This document shows, in pieces, positions 35,517 through 44,461 of a DNA stretch of 64,000 nucleotides. This DNA comes from Clostridiales bacterium. GTDB lineage: Bacteria; Bacillota; Clostridia; Christensenellales; CAG-138. Position 1 is the first letter of the stretch. Each line of letters opens with the position of its first letter. The position numbers and the translations under genes are program-made. The stretch lies in assembly GCA_004556165.1 (NCBI GenBank), contig SFIR01000002.1, positions 42,751 to 106,750 on the forward strand, read 5' to 3'. Under the pieces are notes generated by a model. The model did no database searches. It was not told the DNA's origin and was given only the letters and a program-made list of their open reading frames with translations.

Positions 35517-36782
35517 ATGAATAATGATCGCACAATAGATACAAAACATATCGACGTTCTTGACGGAATACGAGCTATCAGCGTAATTATCGTACTTATC
35601 TTCCACTTCTGGCAGCAGACATGGATTTTTCCGATTGTACAAACGCCGTGGCTTTCATTTTTGGGGATAATTCAGATCAATATTACAAACTATGCCAAGG
35701 TGGGATACTTATTCGTTGACATGATGGTTCTTATTAGCGGGTTCCTGCTTTTTCTTCCTGTCGCAAGACATGTGCTGCTGGGGGAGAGCATGGATTCGTG
35801 GAAGGTATATGCTCGCAAAAGAGTCTCAAGGATCATTCCAAGCTACTGTTTTTGTGTGATAGCTCTGTTTATTTACAGTTTGGCTCTCGGCAGGTATTCG
35901 ACGACTGCTGATGCAGTACTCGACCTTATAACCCATTTGACTCTCACGCAAACTCTGTTTGCAAAGACTTATTTTTCCACCAACCTGAATGTTGTTCTTT
36001 GGACGCTTGCGATTGAGGTATGGTTCTATATTCTGTTTCCGTTTATTGCCGGATTCATTAAACGCGGTACCGGAGGCCCCAATGATACACGCAATTCCAT
36101 AATTAAAGTTGCTGTGGTTGCAATAATAATGTATGCGCTGTTCATTATTTATAAAAATGGATTCGTTTATCGTGAAGGAGCGTATCTTTCAATTCTCATA
36201 AACCAGTTCCCGGCCTTCCTTGCCGTATATGCAAACGGTATGATAGCAGCCTTTGTATATGTCGGGATTGCTAAAGAGCAGAAAAGAACCCCGCTGATAG
36301 AGTACATAAGCCTGTTTCTTGCAGTAATCAGTCTTTTCACTATGAATAAGCTGATAAGCGGATGTGCGGCATTATCGGGGGCCGACGCGCAGATCTGGCA
36401 GGTAAAATACCGCTTTACATTGACTCTATGCTTCAGCATGATTATAATCACATTGGGATTGTCTCCCAAATGGGTGCGCTGGATCTTCTCCAATAGATTT
36501 ATGCGGTTCCTATCCGGGATATCATATAACCTCTATATATGGCATCAATGGCTATGCGTAGAGCTTAAGCAGCAATGGAGGATACCTGCCTGGACGGGAG
36601 ATACTCCTCCGAATCAGCTTGGGGATAAAGCATGGATGAATAAATACGCTTTGATAATCACGGTCGTTGCATTTGCTGCGGCGATACTCGCAACATATCT
36701 TATCGAGAAACCTTGTTCAAATCTAATCATGGGTAAACCTGCGTTTAGGAAACGCAGCAGTAAAACCATGAAAGCGGAGTAA
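35517..36782 (+). CDS. Membrane acyltransferase (acyltransferase 3 family)
   Basis: 421 residues with about ten membrane helices. The start LDGIRAISVIIVLIFHFWQQ carries the conserved Arg and the catalytic-type His of the acyltransferase 3 family, and ISYNLYIWHQW appears near the C-terminus. Such proteins O-acetylate or otherwise acylate surface polysaccharides, peptidoglycan or lipids. The target is unknown. It has a GAGGAG ribosome site and its own promoter and terminator. Confidence 0.88.
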   Translation: MNNDRTIDTKHIDVLDGIRAISVIIVLIFHFWQQTWIFPIVQTPWLSFLGIIQINITNYAKVGYLFVDMMVLISGFLLFLPVARHVLLGESMDSWKVYARKRVSRIIPSYCFCVIALFIYSLALGRYSTTADAVLDLITHLTLTQTLFAKTYFSTNLNVVLWTLAIEVWFYILFPFIAGFIKRGTGGPNDTRNSIIKVAVVAIIMYALFIIYKNGFVYREGAYLSILINQFPAFLAVYANGMIAAFVYVGIAKEQKRTPLIEYISLFLAVISLFTMNKLISGCAALSGADAQIWQVKYRFTLTLCFSMIIITLGLSPKWVRWIFSNRFMRFLSGISYNLYIWHQWLCVELKQQWRIPAWTGDTPPNQLGDKAWMNKYALIITVVAFAAAILATYLIEKPCSNLIMGKPAFRKRSSKTMKAE

Positions 36783-36788
36783 TACCAA

Positions 36789-36821
36789 ATTAAAATAACC
36801 GCCTAAAGCGGTTATTTTAAT
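36789..36821. terminator. Bidirectional terminator
   Basis: 14-bp stem (36789-36802 with 36808-36821), loop CTAAA, with A/T-rich arms so that either strand ends in a T-run. It separates the acyltransferase gene from the end of the ornithine operon. Confidence 0.82.
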
Positions 36822-36857
36822 CCAATAGATGCTAAAAATGACATGAGTGTAGTACTA

Positions 36858-37148
36858 TTATTCCGTTTTCACCCTGCGATAAACCCCGGAAGCTCGTGTC
36901 ATCCATCCGGCATCAACAAAGGCCCTGCGAACAGTACAGAAATCATCACAGATCGAACCTATTATTTCATTGACCTCTGATTCAGGATAATCACGATCAT
37001 ATTCAAATTTATCGAGGATTATTTTATAGGCAATTATTCTTTTTTTCATCTTTGCCGGGATCTGGACAAGCCTTCCGTCACGGAAAAAGGCTTTGATAAC
37101 ACGCTCTTTTTCGATTCTTTCCTGTTCATTATCCATAATCTGTTCCAT
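36858..37148 (-). CDS. DUF2087 family protein
   Basis: 96 residues from the ATG at 37148, which has AAGGAGG upstream; an alternative TTG at 37154 is less likely. RVIKAFFRDGRLVQIPAKMKKR, KFEYDRDYPESEVNEII and VDAGWMTRASGVYRRV match DUF2087, a small domain sometimes attached to transcription regulators. It is the last gene of the ornithine run, directly behind the thioredoxin-like gene (3-base gap), so a regulatory role in that operon is possible but unproven. Confidence 0.78.
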   Translation of the reverse strand: MEQIMDNEQERIEKERVIKAFFRDGRLVQIPAKMKKRIIAYKIILDKFEYDRDYPESEVNEIIGSICDDFCTVRRAFVDAGWMTRASGVYRRVKTE

Positions 37149-37150
37149 AA

Positions 37151-37486
37151 TCAATCCTCCTTTTTGATCAATTCTTTAATCTCATCGGTTGAGAGCACTT
37201 TGCCGGAGCAAAGCAGCTTTCCGTCAACAATCAATGCGGGAGTAGCTACGATACCCATGCGTGTTATTGTCACGAGATCGGAAATCGTTTCCATTTCGCT
37301 CTCGGGGTAACCGAGTTCGTGCATGGCCTTCAAAGTGTTTTCATGCAGCTTCATACAATGTGCACATGTTCCGACAAGCACCTTAATCCTTGCGCCATCG
37401 GAAGCTTGAGGGATGAGCCTAACCTCCTGTTTGCCGCGTTTTTTTAATTTTTCGTTTATTCTTATAACAGCCATATCTTCAATCAA
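37151..37486 (-). CDS. Thioredoxin-like small redox protein
   Basis: Up to 111 residues. The TTG at 37486 overlaps the orr stop; an ATG at 37474 (107 residues) is an alternative and neither has a strong site. The thioredoxin fold is recognisable from KVLVGTCAHCMKL (CxxC), a cis-Pro type VATPALIVDGKL and a final GKVLSTDEIKELI. The CAHC active site and small size resemble thioredoxin-like redox proteins of anaerobes. Tight linkage to orr suggests a redox or protective role for the ornithine enzymes, which is inference. Confidence 0.75.
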   Translation of the reverse strand: MIEDMAVIRINEKLKKRGKQEVRLIPQASDGARIKVLVGTCAHCMKLHENTLKAMHELGYPESEMETISDLVTITRMGIVATPALIVDGKLLCSGKVLSTDEIKELIKKED

Positions 37487-38555
37487 TGTACTCTCTTGTT
37501 ATGTATTTACTTGTAGTGAGCCTTAATAATGCGCCATAGCTCGGAATAAATTTAATCGTATCGCCGACTCTGTAATCATGACCATGGCTTATCGCATTTG
37601 TGAGATTAACGATAAGATGATCGCTGCTTGCGCCGAGTATCTCAACGTCGGGGTCAAGGCAGGTCAGTCCGTCAACATCAACATCCTGTCTGCCGACAGC
37701 AAGGATTCCCCTGATCATCTCTCCGCGGTCCTCATATTCGACATGCTCGCCGAATGCATTCAGACCACTGGTCCCGATGGGTTTACTGGGTTTCTTCTGA
37801 ACTTCGACGAGCTCAGCCTCAAGCACAAAGCAGTCTGTATTGAGTTCAGCCATAGGAAGTCCCGTCGATGTATCATTCCCAAGTACAAATGACTCACCCA
37901 AACGAAGCTGATTGATACCGAAGGGAATGCGATCCTCCTTGAGCATCGTCATCATCGAAGAATTTCCGCCTGAGATTACGGGGATGGGCAGGGAATAACG
38001 CTTGCGGAGAAGTTCTGCTGTTTCAATGAGCTTTGAGAGATTTTTCTCATCCGGAAGGATTCCGCCGTAACATGTCAGGTTTACGCCGACTCCATAAAAC
38101 TCTAAGTCTTTACAGGATACAATTGCATCGGCAGCCTCATAGATTTTCTGCATATTTTCAAAGAAAATGCCTTCCCGGAGATCCCCAAGGTCAATCATAA
38201 GAATGATCTTATGGCGCTTATTCTGCCTTGTCGCCGATTCGCCCGACATCCTGATAGTATCAGGAGAGCTCTGCATACTGATGTCGGCCGTTTGTACGAC
38301 ATCGTCAATCTCGCTTTGCATAGGTATGCGGAGAAGCTGTTTGGATTTGCAAGTGTTAATGACTTTGAGATTCTGTAATCTGGAATCTGCAAAGAGATCC
38401 GCGCTGCTTGCATCTATCAATGCGCAAATTCTTTCATCGGCGCAAAAGACCTTCGTCACGATGGCAACGGAAATACCTTTGAGGTGGCATGAGGAAGTAA
38501 GCCAATCGAGATTCTCTTTCAGCTTATTCAGATTGATAATCAGCTTCGGATACAT
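37479..38555 (-). CDS. orr: Ornithine racemase
   Basis: PLP enzyme converting L-ornithine to D-ornithine, the entry step of the oxidative branch. 358 residues with an alanine-racemase-like barrel: NLNKLKENLDWL, the PLP lysine in AIVTKVF (about residue 35), VISGGNSSMMTML and a C-terminal domain. It differs from Alr by the absence of its usual N-terminal start and matches the YhfX/Orr-type racemases. The operon position after the aminomutase and its reactivating partner makes the assignment specific. Confidence 0.92.
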   Translation of the reverse strand: MYPKLIINLNKLKENLDWLTSSCHLKGISVAIVTKVFCADERICALIDASSADLFADSRLQNLKVINTCKSKQLLRIPMQSEIDDVVQTADISMQSSPDTIRMSGESATRQNKRHKIILMIDLGDLREGIFFENMQKIYEAADAIVSCKDLEFYGVGVNLTCYGGILPDEKNLSKLIETAELLRKRYSLPIPVISGGNSSMMTMLKEDRIPFGINQLRLGESFVLGNDTSTGLPMAELNTDCFVLEAELVEVQKKPSKPIGTSGLNAFGEHVEYEDRGEMIRGILAVGRQDVDVDGLTCLDPDVEILGASSDHLIVNLTNAISHGHDYRVGDTIKFIPSYGALLRLTTSKYITREYID

Positions 38556-38568
38556 ATATTCTCCTTTA

Positions 38569-39939
38569 TTATTTCATTTCAAGCCCGAGGCTTTGCTTCA
38601 GAAGCGACAATGCGGATTCGGGATATACCTTGCTCAACACTCCGAGAGAAGCCATGATGTAGTCATTATCATACAATAATTCCAGCTTTTCAGGACGAGG
38701 GTAGAGCATCATACTGTTTGTGTTGCAATCCGCAATCTTACGCATGATCTCTTTGCGGTGAGGAAGCCGTGTGAGAGCTCCGCCGGTACCGATAAGATAC
38801 TTCAGCTTTGTGAGATCCTTTCCTTCGGCAATAGTCTGCCTGCCGCGGGGAGTATAGATATAGCGCAAAGCTCCTGCATGCCGTTCAACCGCAGTCAAAC
38901 CTGCCTCAAGACATAACCTTTCGGTTAATTTAAATTGAGACTCGGTTTCCGGGATCGGCTTATAGCAGCTCATGACTTCTTCAACATTGAGACCAAGCTC
39001 TTTATTAAGCTCATCAATGCCAATCATATCAACGAGGTTTCTTGCGTTTACATACAGCCCTAAGTCACCTTCAACGGTTCGTTTCGCAAAAGGCTCGGGA
39101 GTGGTCATCAGTACTGAAATCTCATCCGAGCCTTCGGTCACGGAGTGAACATCGGTAGTTGCTCCGCCGATGTCGATAACAGCAAGATCGCCGATATCGT
39201 TATAAAGAAGCTGAGCTGCTTCCATAACCGCTCCGGGAGTGGGGATGATATTTCCGGTGACCATATCACGGATATGCTCCATACCTGCAGCCTTAACGAT
39301 ATGCTGCTCAAATACATCGTGAATTATCTTTCTCGCCGGCTCAATATTAAGGAGATCCAATTTCGGATAAACATTCTCTGTTATATAAAGCGGGATTCCG
39401 GCTTCAGAAAAGATCTCCTCGATGATGCGGCGATTCTGTATATTGCCGGCATAGATAACGGGCTCCTTTAACCCTGATGAGGCAATTGCCCTTGCATTGT
39501 AAACGGCAGTTTCCCTTTCTCCGTAGTCCGTACCGCCTGCAAGCAGGATAAGATTCGGATGAAGAGCCTTGACATCATCAATATCGTATTCGCTGAGCTT
39601 TCCTGCGGTAGCAAGCTTGATTATTGCGCCGGCACCGAGTGCGGCAGCCTGAGCGGCTTTTACCGTCATATCATAGACAAGCCCGTGAACGCACATGCGA
39701 AGTCCGCCGGCAGCGCTTGAGGTTGCAAACATCTGACCGTATTCAATACCACCCACGGCTAAATTCCGCGCTAAATCGGAAACCGCAGCATTAAGCCCAA
39801 CACGAACATCGCCTTCAAGTACCGAAGTCGGTGCCTGTCCCTGACCTATAAAACGGGGGGCGGAAGTATTTATGCCGTCAAAAGCATTTACGAGCGTTGT
39901 AGTTGAGCCGATCTCAGCAACCAGAATATCAATATACAT
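38569..39939 (-). CDS. GlmL/MutL family protein (aminomutase reactivation partner)
   Basis: 456 residues of the actin-like ATPase superfamily, starting DILVAEIGSTTTLVNAFDG with the phosphate-1 loop, and VIDIGGATTDVHSV as the phosphate-2 motif. GlmL/MutL proteins accompany B12-dependent carbon-skeleton and amino mutases and are thought to reactivate them by cofactor exchange. It sits directly between oraE and orr, so D-ornithine aminomutase is the expected client. A GC-rich hairpin separates it from oraE. Confidence 0.9.
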   Translation of the reverse strand: MYIDILVAEIGSTTTLVNAFDGINTSAPRFIGQGQAPTSVLEGDVRVGLNAAVSDLARNLAVGGIEYGQMFATSSAAGGLRMCVHGLVYDMTVKAAQAAALGAGAIIKLATAGKLSEYDIDDVKALHPNLILLAGGTDYGERETAVYNARAIASSGLKEPVIYAGNIQNRRIIEEIFSEAGIPLYITENVYPKLDLLNIEPARKIIHDVFEQHIVKAAGMEHIRDMVTGNIIPTPGAVMEAAQLLYNDIGDLAVIDIGGATTDVHSVTEGSDEISVLMTTPEPFAKRTVEGDLGLYVNARNLVDMIGIDELNKELGLNVEEVMSCYKPIPETESQFKLTERLCLEAGLTAVERHAGALRYIYTPRGRQTIAEGKDLTKLKYLIGTGGALTRLPHRKEIMRKIADCNTNSMMLYPRPEKLELLYDNDYIMASLGVLSKVYPESALSLLKQSLGLEMK

Positions 39940-39959
39940 AGCAAAACCATTAAAATGAA

Positions 39960-39981
39960 GGGGACAGCCTCAACCGTCCCC
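39960..39981 (-). promoter_or_regulatory. Intercistronic hairpin between oraE and the mutL-like gene
   Basis: A 6-bp GC stem (39960-39965 with 39976-39981; GGGGAC / GTCCCC) on the minus strand followed by TTCATTTTAATGG. It may act as a partial terminator that lowers expression of the downstream genes relative to the mutase. Confidence 0.45.
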
Positions 39982-39993
39982 ATAGTGAAGCAA

Positions 39994-42243
39994 TCAGTTG
40001 TTGTCCTTGTTGTTCTTTTCGCGTTCAGCCTTCTCCATCTCCCATCTGCGCTTGATGAGGAAGGTAGCATTATGAACGCCATGGGTGCCGCGCCCGAAGC
40101 CCTCATCCGCACCGGCCTTTCTTGCAAGCTCGGGAGTGACCTGAGTACCGCCTGCAATGAAGATAATCTTGTCGCGGATACCCATTTCACGGGCGATGGA
40201 GTCGATCTTTGCGATATTCTTATAGTGAATATCGTCATGGCTTATGATAGTGGAAGCCATGATAACATCTGCATTAAGCTCAACGGCAGCGTTTACAAGC
40301 TTTTCGGGCGGACAGGATGTACCGAGATAATGAACCTCCATACCATACTTTTCAATTCCGCCATGCTTAATATCAATGATCTCACGAAGACCGACGGAAT
40401 GCTCATCCTCACCGACGGTCGCAGCAACGATCTTCATCGGGCGACGCTCGATATCTGCGCGGATAACATCATCGGAGAGCACATCGGGTTCCTTGGGGAT
40501 GACGAGGGAATCAACATCAATCGCAAAGGGAACTTTACCCTTAACTTCGATACGGGTGCCGTCCTGGGGAGACATGATCTCGCGGCTTATGACTTCACAT
40601 TCGGTTAGGTTCATGCGAGCTGCGCATTCAAGCGCTGCCGCTTCTGCAATGGGCTTGGGAGCGGGGAAGAACATAGTCAGCATGACGGTACCGTCTGCGA
40701 GCCATTCCATTTCAGGACGGATCTTTTTGCCGCCGGGTACGAAGTCCTTAACCTCCTCCATACGGACGTTAACATTGTCGGTTTCGTCGAGCTCGTCGAT
40801 ATAAACGATCTTTTCAGGACATTCAAGGGTGCATCCGTCGATAAGAGCGGAGGGGTTATCGACATATTCTTCACCGTACTGAGCGACGTTATTATAGCCG
40901 TAGTGTGCAGTGACGGGAGCCATATAATCCTTATCGCGCTTGAAGATGGTGCCTGCGCCGATGCCGCCGTCGATCTTCCTTGCAATGCCGTCCCCGTTGC
41001 GTTCAGGGTAGATACCGCTGTCAACAAAGAAACCTTCCTCAACGGCATTGAAATAACCGCCGAGTTCAAGCATCTCTTCCATAAAGAGAACGGCACGTTC
41101 CTTGAGCTCACGGGCCTTGTCACGGAGATAGCCGTCCTTTTTGAGCTCGACCATTTCCATAAGGCCGTCCAGACCGACAAGGGTCTGCTTTGCGGTATCG
41201 CAGGCTTCGATATTATAGATATGCCACGGCACGTTCCTGCCCTCATCGGGAGTAATGGTGCTCTGAATATCAGCACTGGTGAGCTTGGAGATTAACATGT
41301 TGAGAACATGGGTCACGGTTGCTTCACGGGTGCTGGACTCGATATACTTAGTGTTCATCTGCGCACGCATGCGGTATTCGTGGAAAAGATCACGAAGTGC
41401 AACAGCGTAGGGGAGATCCATGTAAACACAGGGAGCAGGGGTTGCAGTCGGGGGAACGGTGGACAGGCAGATATTCTTCTTGGGAATACCGACGCGTGCC
41501 GAGAAGATAGCATTGATCGCATGCTGAACCATGAGTTCGGGCATGACCTTCCATGCTTCGCGGGCGGTTGCATTAGCGTTGTGTGCACCGTCTATCTGGG
41601 CCATTCCTGCCCATGCGATGAGCTTCTTGCTCTCACAGGCATCAACAAAGGAACGGATCATGTTGATATTGCGGTAGATTACGTTGTACTGCGGATCCTG
41701 GTGTACGCCGTTGACGCCCTCTTCTGCGAACATAACAGCAATATCGGGACCTGCAACGCCGGAAACATAGCTGTGATAATTGATGGGCCTTCCGACTTCA
41801 TCTTCGATCATGTCAAGAGCTTTGCGCTGAGCACGAACCTGCTTTCTGGTGATGGGAACACCGCCCATACCCTGAGGAGTACCTTCGATAAGCCCGTCAA
41901 AGTGGCTCTGACCGGCGGTGCGGATGACCATGATATGGTCTGCACCATGGTACGCTGCCATGCGCATACGGCGGATATCGTCTTCAAATCTGCCGGAAGC
42001 GATCTCCGTGGTGATTACGGGAGCAGGCTGAGGATCAATATCTCCGAAATAATGAGCAGGAGGAAGGGGAACACTGCGCTCAAGGGGTTCTGTGCAGTCA
42101 TGGTATTCAAACGGACCCATGTGCAGATTCTCAACGGGTTTACGCCATACCCAGCCACGGCGGCGGGGACGGTAATCCTTGAGATCCTTGAGAATTTCGG
42201 CTACGTCAATGGGTTTATCGGGTGTAAGTCTATAATCGCTCAT
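39994..42243 (-). CDS. oraE: D-ornithine 4,5-aminomutase, large subunit OraE
   Basis: Adenosylcobalamin- and PLP-dependent conversion of D-ornithine to 2,4-diaminopentanoate. 749 residues, full length. The C-terminal Rossmann domain (from about 606) has DEHSVG with the cobalt-ligand His at 615. Lys626 in IDIKHGG lies 11 residues after it, the same spacing as the B12 His and the PLP lysine reported for the Clostridium sticklandii enzyme. The barrel domain precedes it. The ATG overlaps the oraS stop (TGATG). Confidence 0.97.
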   Translation of the reverse strand: MSDYRLTPDKPIDVAEILKDLKDYRPRRRGWVWRKPVENLHMGPFEYHDCTEPLERSVPLPPAHYFGDIDPQPAPVITTEIASGRFEDDIRRMRMAAYHGADHIMVIRTAGQSHFDGLIEGTPQGMGGVPITRKQVRAQRKALDMIEDEVGRPINYHSYVSGVAGPDIAVMFAEEGVNGVHQDPQYNVIYRNINMIRSFVDACESKKLIAWAGMAQIDGAHNANATAREAWKVMPELMVQHAINAIFSARVGIPKKNICLSTVPPTATPAPCVYMDLPYAVALRDLFHEYRMRAQMNTKYIESSTREATVTHVLNMLISKLTSADIQSTITPDEGRNVPWHIYNIEACDTAKQTLVGLDGLMEMVELKKDGYLRDKARELKERAVLFMEEMLELGGYFNAVEEGFFVDSGIYPERNGDGIARKIDGGIGAGTIFKRDKDYMAPVTAHYGYNNVAQYGEEYVDNPSALIDGCTLECPEKIVYIDELDETDNVNVRMEEVKDFVPGGKKIRPEMEWLADGTVMLTMFFPAPKPIAEAAALECAARMNLTECEVISREIMSPQDGTRIEVKGKVPFAIDVDSLVIPKEPDVLSDDVIRADIERRPMKIVAATVGEDEHSVGLREIIDIKHGGIEKYGMEVHYLGTSCPPEKLVNAAVELNADVIMASTIISHDDIHYKNIAKIDSIAREMGIRDKIIFIAGGTQVTPELARKAGADEGFGRGTHGVHNATFLIKRRWEMEKAEREKNNKDNN

Positions 42244-42608
42244 CAGTTGTTGCCTCCCTTGAACAGATTTTCGGCATCCTGCCAGAGTCCGCCCTCGATA
42301 AGAGCAAGACCGGCCTCGCGGATTTCCATATTCTTGGATTTTGCAAGACGATAGATGACATTTCCGGTACCGTGTGACATGAGCTCATGCTCAATACAGC
42401 CATCAACGATAGCTTTAGCTTCGATGGAGGAGAATCCCATACGCAGCAGTACGGAACGCTCGACAGCGGGGGAAGTGTACTCGTAACCCATTTCAAGAAG
42501 GGGGTCTACGAGTTTATTTGCGAGTTCCCAGAATCTTGCTTCAAGCTGCTCATCGGTGAGGGAAGCGAGATGCTCGTGACGCTCGGCGAAATCATCGTTT
42601 CTTTTCAT
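42243..42608 (-). CDS. oraS: D-ornithine 4,5-aminomutase, small subunit OraS
   Basis: 121 residues, the normal size for the small subunit that binds OraE. Conserved stretch RFWELANKLVDPLLEMGYEYTSP is seen, with RSVLLRMGFSSIEAKAIVD and HGTGNVIYRLAK. The start has AAAGGA. It overlaps oraE by one base, consistent with stoichiometric synthesis. Confidence 0.95.
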   Translation of the reverse strand: MKRNDDFAERHEHLASLTDEQLEARFWELANKLVDPLLEMGYEYTSPAVERSVLLRMGFSSIEAKAIVDGCIEHELMSHGTGNVIYRLAKSKNMEIREAGLALIEGGLWQDAENLFKGGNN

Positions 42609-42692
42609 TTAAGGTATTCCTTTCTTCGAAAGATGTATTAGTTTGGTCATTGACCGAATTACTGCAGGTTTTTGAAGTAAAAGACCTATAAA

Positions 42693-44087
42693 TCACAGGC
42701 TTGCAATCACATTGCGGACGAACTCTTCGTTGGAGTTGGTTTCTGCAATGAGGTACTGAATATCCTGATCGGTAAGCTCATCCTTATGAGTGCCGACAGC
42801 GTTTTTGATGTTGGAACGGCGGACATGGTCGAGATCACAATCGGTTACATTGATGAGCGAGGGATGAGCAGGAAGTATGATGGACTTGCCGGGGATTTCG
42901 TCCTTGGGATCGCCGAAGTGAATATCAATACCGTTGGAACGAGCGAAAGAAAGCTGGGGATTGATATGCTTGCCTGCGCCTGTGTACTCGGTCTCCTGAA
43001 CAACGATCATCTGGTCTTCATCCATCTCCTGAGCAATACGGAATGCCGCCGCGAGTGCAGTGTTGCCGGCAGGACCCTTTTCAAGGCCCTCAAGGGAAGC
43101 AAGCGCTTCGGTGATGAAGAATACGCTGCCCTGGGTGACGGTAACATATCTATCCATGTAACGGAGAGGACGCGCGGCACTTCTCGGGACATCGGAACGG
43201 TCGGGATTTACGCAGAAAGGAATGCCGAATCCGGTATGACCCGTGGTAAAGCTCTTCTTGTTGAACTGCTCATCGCTTGCCATGTGAAGACCGGAAAGGT
43301 TAACGCTTGCGCCGATGACCTTTGCATTGCAGTTAGCCTTGCGAAGTCCGCGAGCGGTACCGGTAAGGTTGCCGCCGCCTGCGTTGGTGCAGACAACAGC
43401 ATCGGGATCACGGTTGAACTTTGCGCGGAACTGCTGTGCTATCTCGTAACCGAGAGTTTCGACACCGGCAATGCCGAATGGCGTGTACAGAGAAGCATTG
43501 AAGTAGCCGGTCTCTTCAAGAAGGCGAAGAACGGTGGAGAAAAGCTCGGGGCCTACGGTGAGCTGAACGACCTCTGCACCGAGGGCTTCGCATTTACGAG
43601 CCTTTTCAATAATCTCGGGCTGACCGACGCCTCGGCTGTCATAGCACTCCTGAACGACGATGCATTTAAGACCTGCCATTGCGGCATGGCAGGCAACCGC
43701 TGCGCCGTAGTTTCCGCTGGTGGCAGCAATAACGCCCTTATAGCCGAGCTTCTTTGCCTGATATACGCTCGTGCAGGAACGCCTTGCCTTAAAGCTTCCG
43801 CTGGGGTTCGTTGATTCATCCTTGATGAATATCCTTGCGCCCTTACCTTTGGGAGCACATTTGCGTGCCAATGCTGTAAGGTTTCTGAGCTCAATGAGAG
43901 GAGTATTGCCAACGCTGAACATTGCCTGTACGCGCTGAAGCTCCGGAAGGGTATATCCGGTTGACGCCATCATCGCTTCATAATCGAACCCGATGCCGTC
44001 ATACTCGAAAGAAGAATATTCCATGCCTACGGAATTACGAATTATTTCGTTCTTCCTGGCCATAATTGCCGCATAGCTGTTATCCAT
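42693..44087 (-). CDS. ortB: 2-amino-4-oxopentanoate thiolase, subunit OrtB
   Basis: PLP-dependent thiolytic cleavage of 2-amino-4-oxopentanoate with CoA to acetyl-CoA and alanine, together with OrtA. 464 residues from the ATG at 44087, which overlaps the ortA stop; GGAGG lies upstream. The fold is that of threonine-synthase/PLP type II enzymes: the Schiff-base lysine in NPSGSFKARRS (Lys100) and the phosphate-binding NAGGGNLTG. The next genes are oraS and oraE. Confidence 0.95.
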   Translation of the reverse strand: MDNSYAAIMARKNEIIRNSVGMEYSSFEYDGIGFDYEAMMASTGYTLPELQRVQAMFSVGNTPLIELRNLTALARKCAPKGKGARIFIKDESTNPSGSFKARRSCTSVYQAKKLGYKGVIAATSGNYGAAVACHAAMAGLKCIVVQECYDSRGVGQPEIIEKARKCEALGAEVVQLTVGPELFSTVLRLLEETGYFNASLYTPFGIAGVETLGYEIAQQFRAKFNRDPDAVVCTNAGGGNLTGTARGLRKANCNAKVIGASVNLSGLHMASDEQFNKKSFTTGHTGFGIPFCVNPDRSDVPRSAARPLRYMDRYVTVTQGSVFFITEALASLEGLEKGPAGNTALAAAFRIAQEMDEDQMIVVQETEYTGAGKHINPQLSFARSNGIDIHFGDPKDEIPGKSIILPAHPSLINVTDCDLDHVRRSNIKNAVGTHKDELTDQDIQYLIAETNSNEEFVRNVIASL

Positions 44088-44386
44088 CACTTGTCACCTC
44101 CGAAGGTAATCTCGCGAACCATATCGCCAATCTTGAGGACCTCGGGAATGAGGTAACCGAAGTTATGCTCGTAATAAGGAGCTTCGTTAACAAGTGTGCC
44201 GACCGCATGGCGACCGGTACGGGTGATGACCTCGACCTCGTCACCGATTTTGGCGTCAGCCTGCAAATAACCCTTCACCCACATCTCCAGCGGATGCTTT
44301 TTTGTATCCTCAGGCAATGCGCTTGAGCGCTCTTCGGGTTTCAGCACGATGTTGTGGATCTGAACCCAATCGCCTTTCTTTGCCAT
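44087..44386 (-). CDS. ortA: 2-amino-4-oxopentanoate thiolase, subunit OrtA
   Basis: 99-residue partner of OrtB. It starts AKKGDWVQIHNIVLKPEER and contains LPEDTKKHPLEMWVKGYL and DEVEVITRTGRHAVG, typical of OrtA. The small beta-rich protein has no catalytic motif of its own. It is coupled to ortB by a TGATG overlap. Confidence 0.94.
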   Translation of the reverse strand: MAKKGDWVQIHNIVLKPEERSSALPEDTKKHPLEMWVKGYLQADAKIGDEVEVITRTGRHAVGTLVNEAPYYEHNFGYLIPEVLKIGDMVREITFGGDK

Positions 44387-44422
44387 AATAAATACCTGCC
44401 TTTTGATTTGAATATTAAATCA

Positions 44423-44453
44423 TCGTAAGGCTGCATGCGCTGCAGCCCTACGA
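44423..44453 (-). promoter_or_regulatory. Hairpin in the ord-ortA gap
   Basis: 13-base arms (44423-44435 and 44441-44453) with one mismatch and a 5-base loop, 9 bases after the ord stop. There is no T-tract on the downstream side (TGATTTAATATT), so a processing or mRNA-stability element is more likely than a full terminator. Confidence 0.5.
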
Positions 44454-44461
44454 TTAAATGG

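Noticed and set aside
41308..42354. 348-residue plus-strand frame over oraE/oraS
   Set aside because: Antisense to the well-supported aminomutase genes.
42786..43814. 342-residue plus-strand frame over ortB
   Set aside because: Antisense to ortB, whose PLP motifs are intact.
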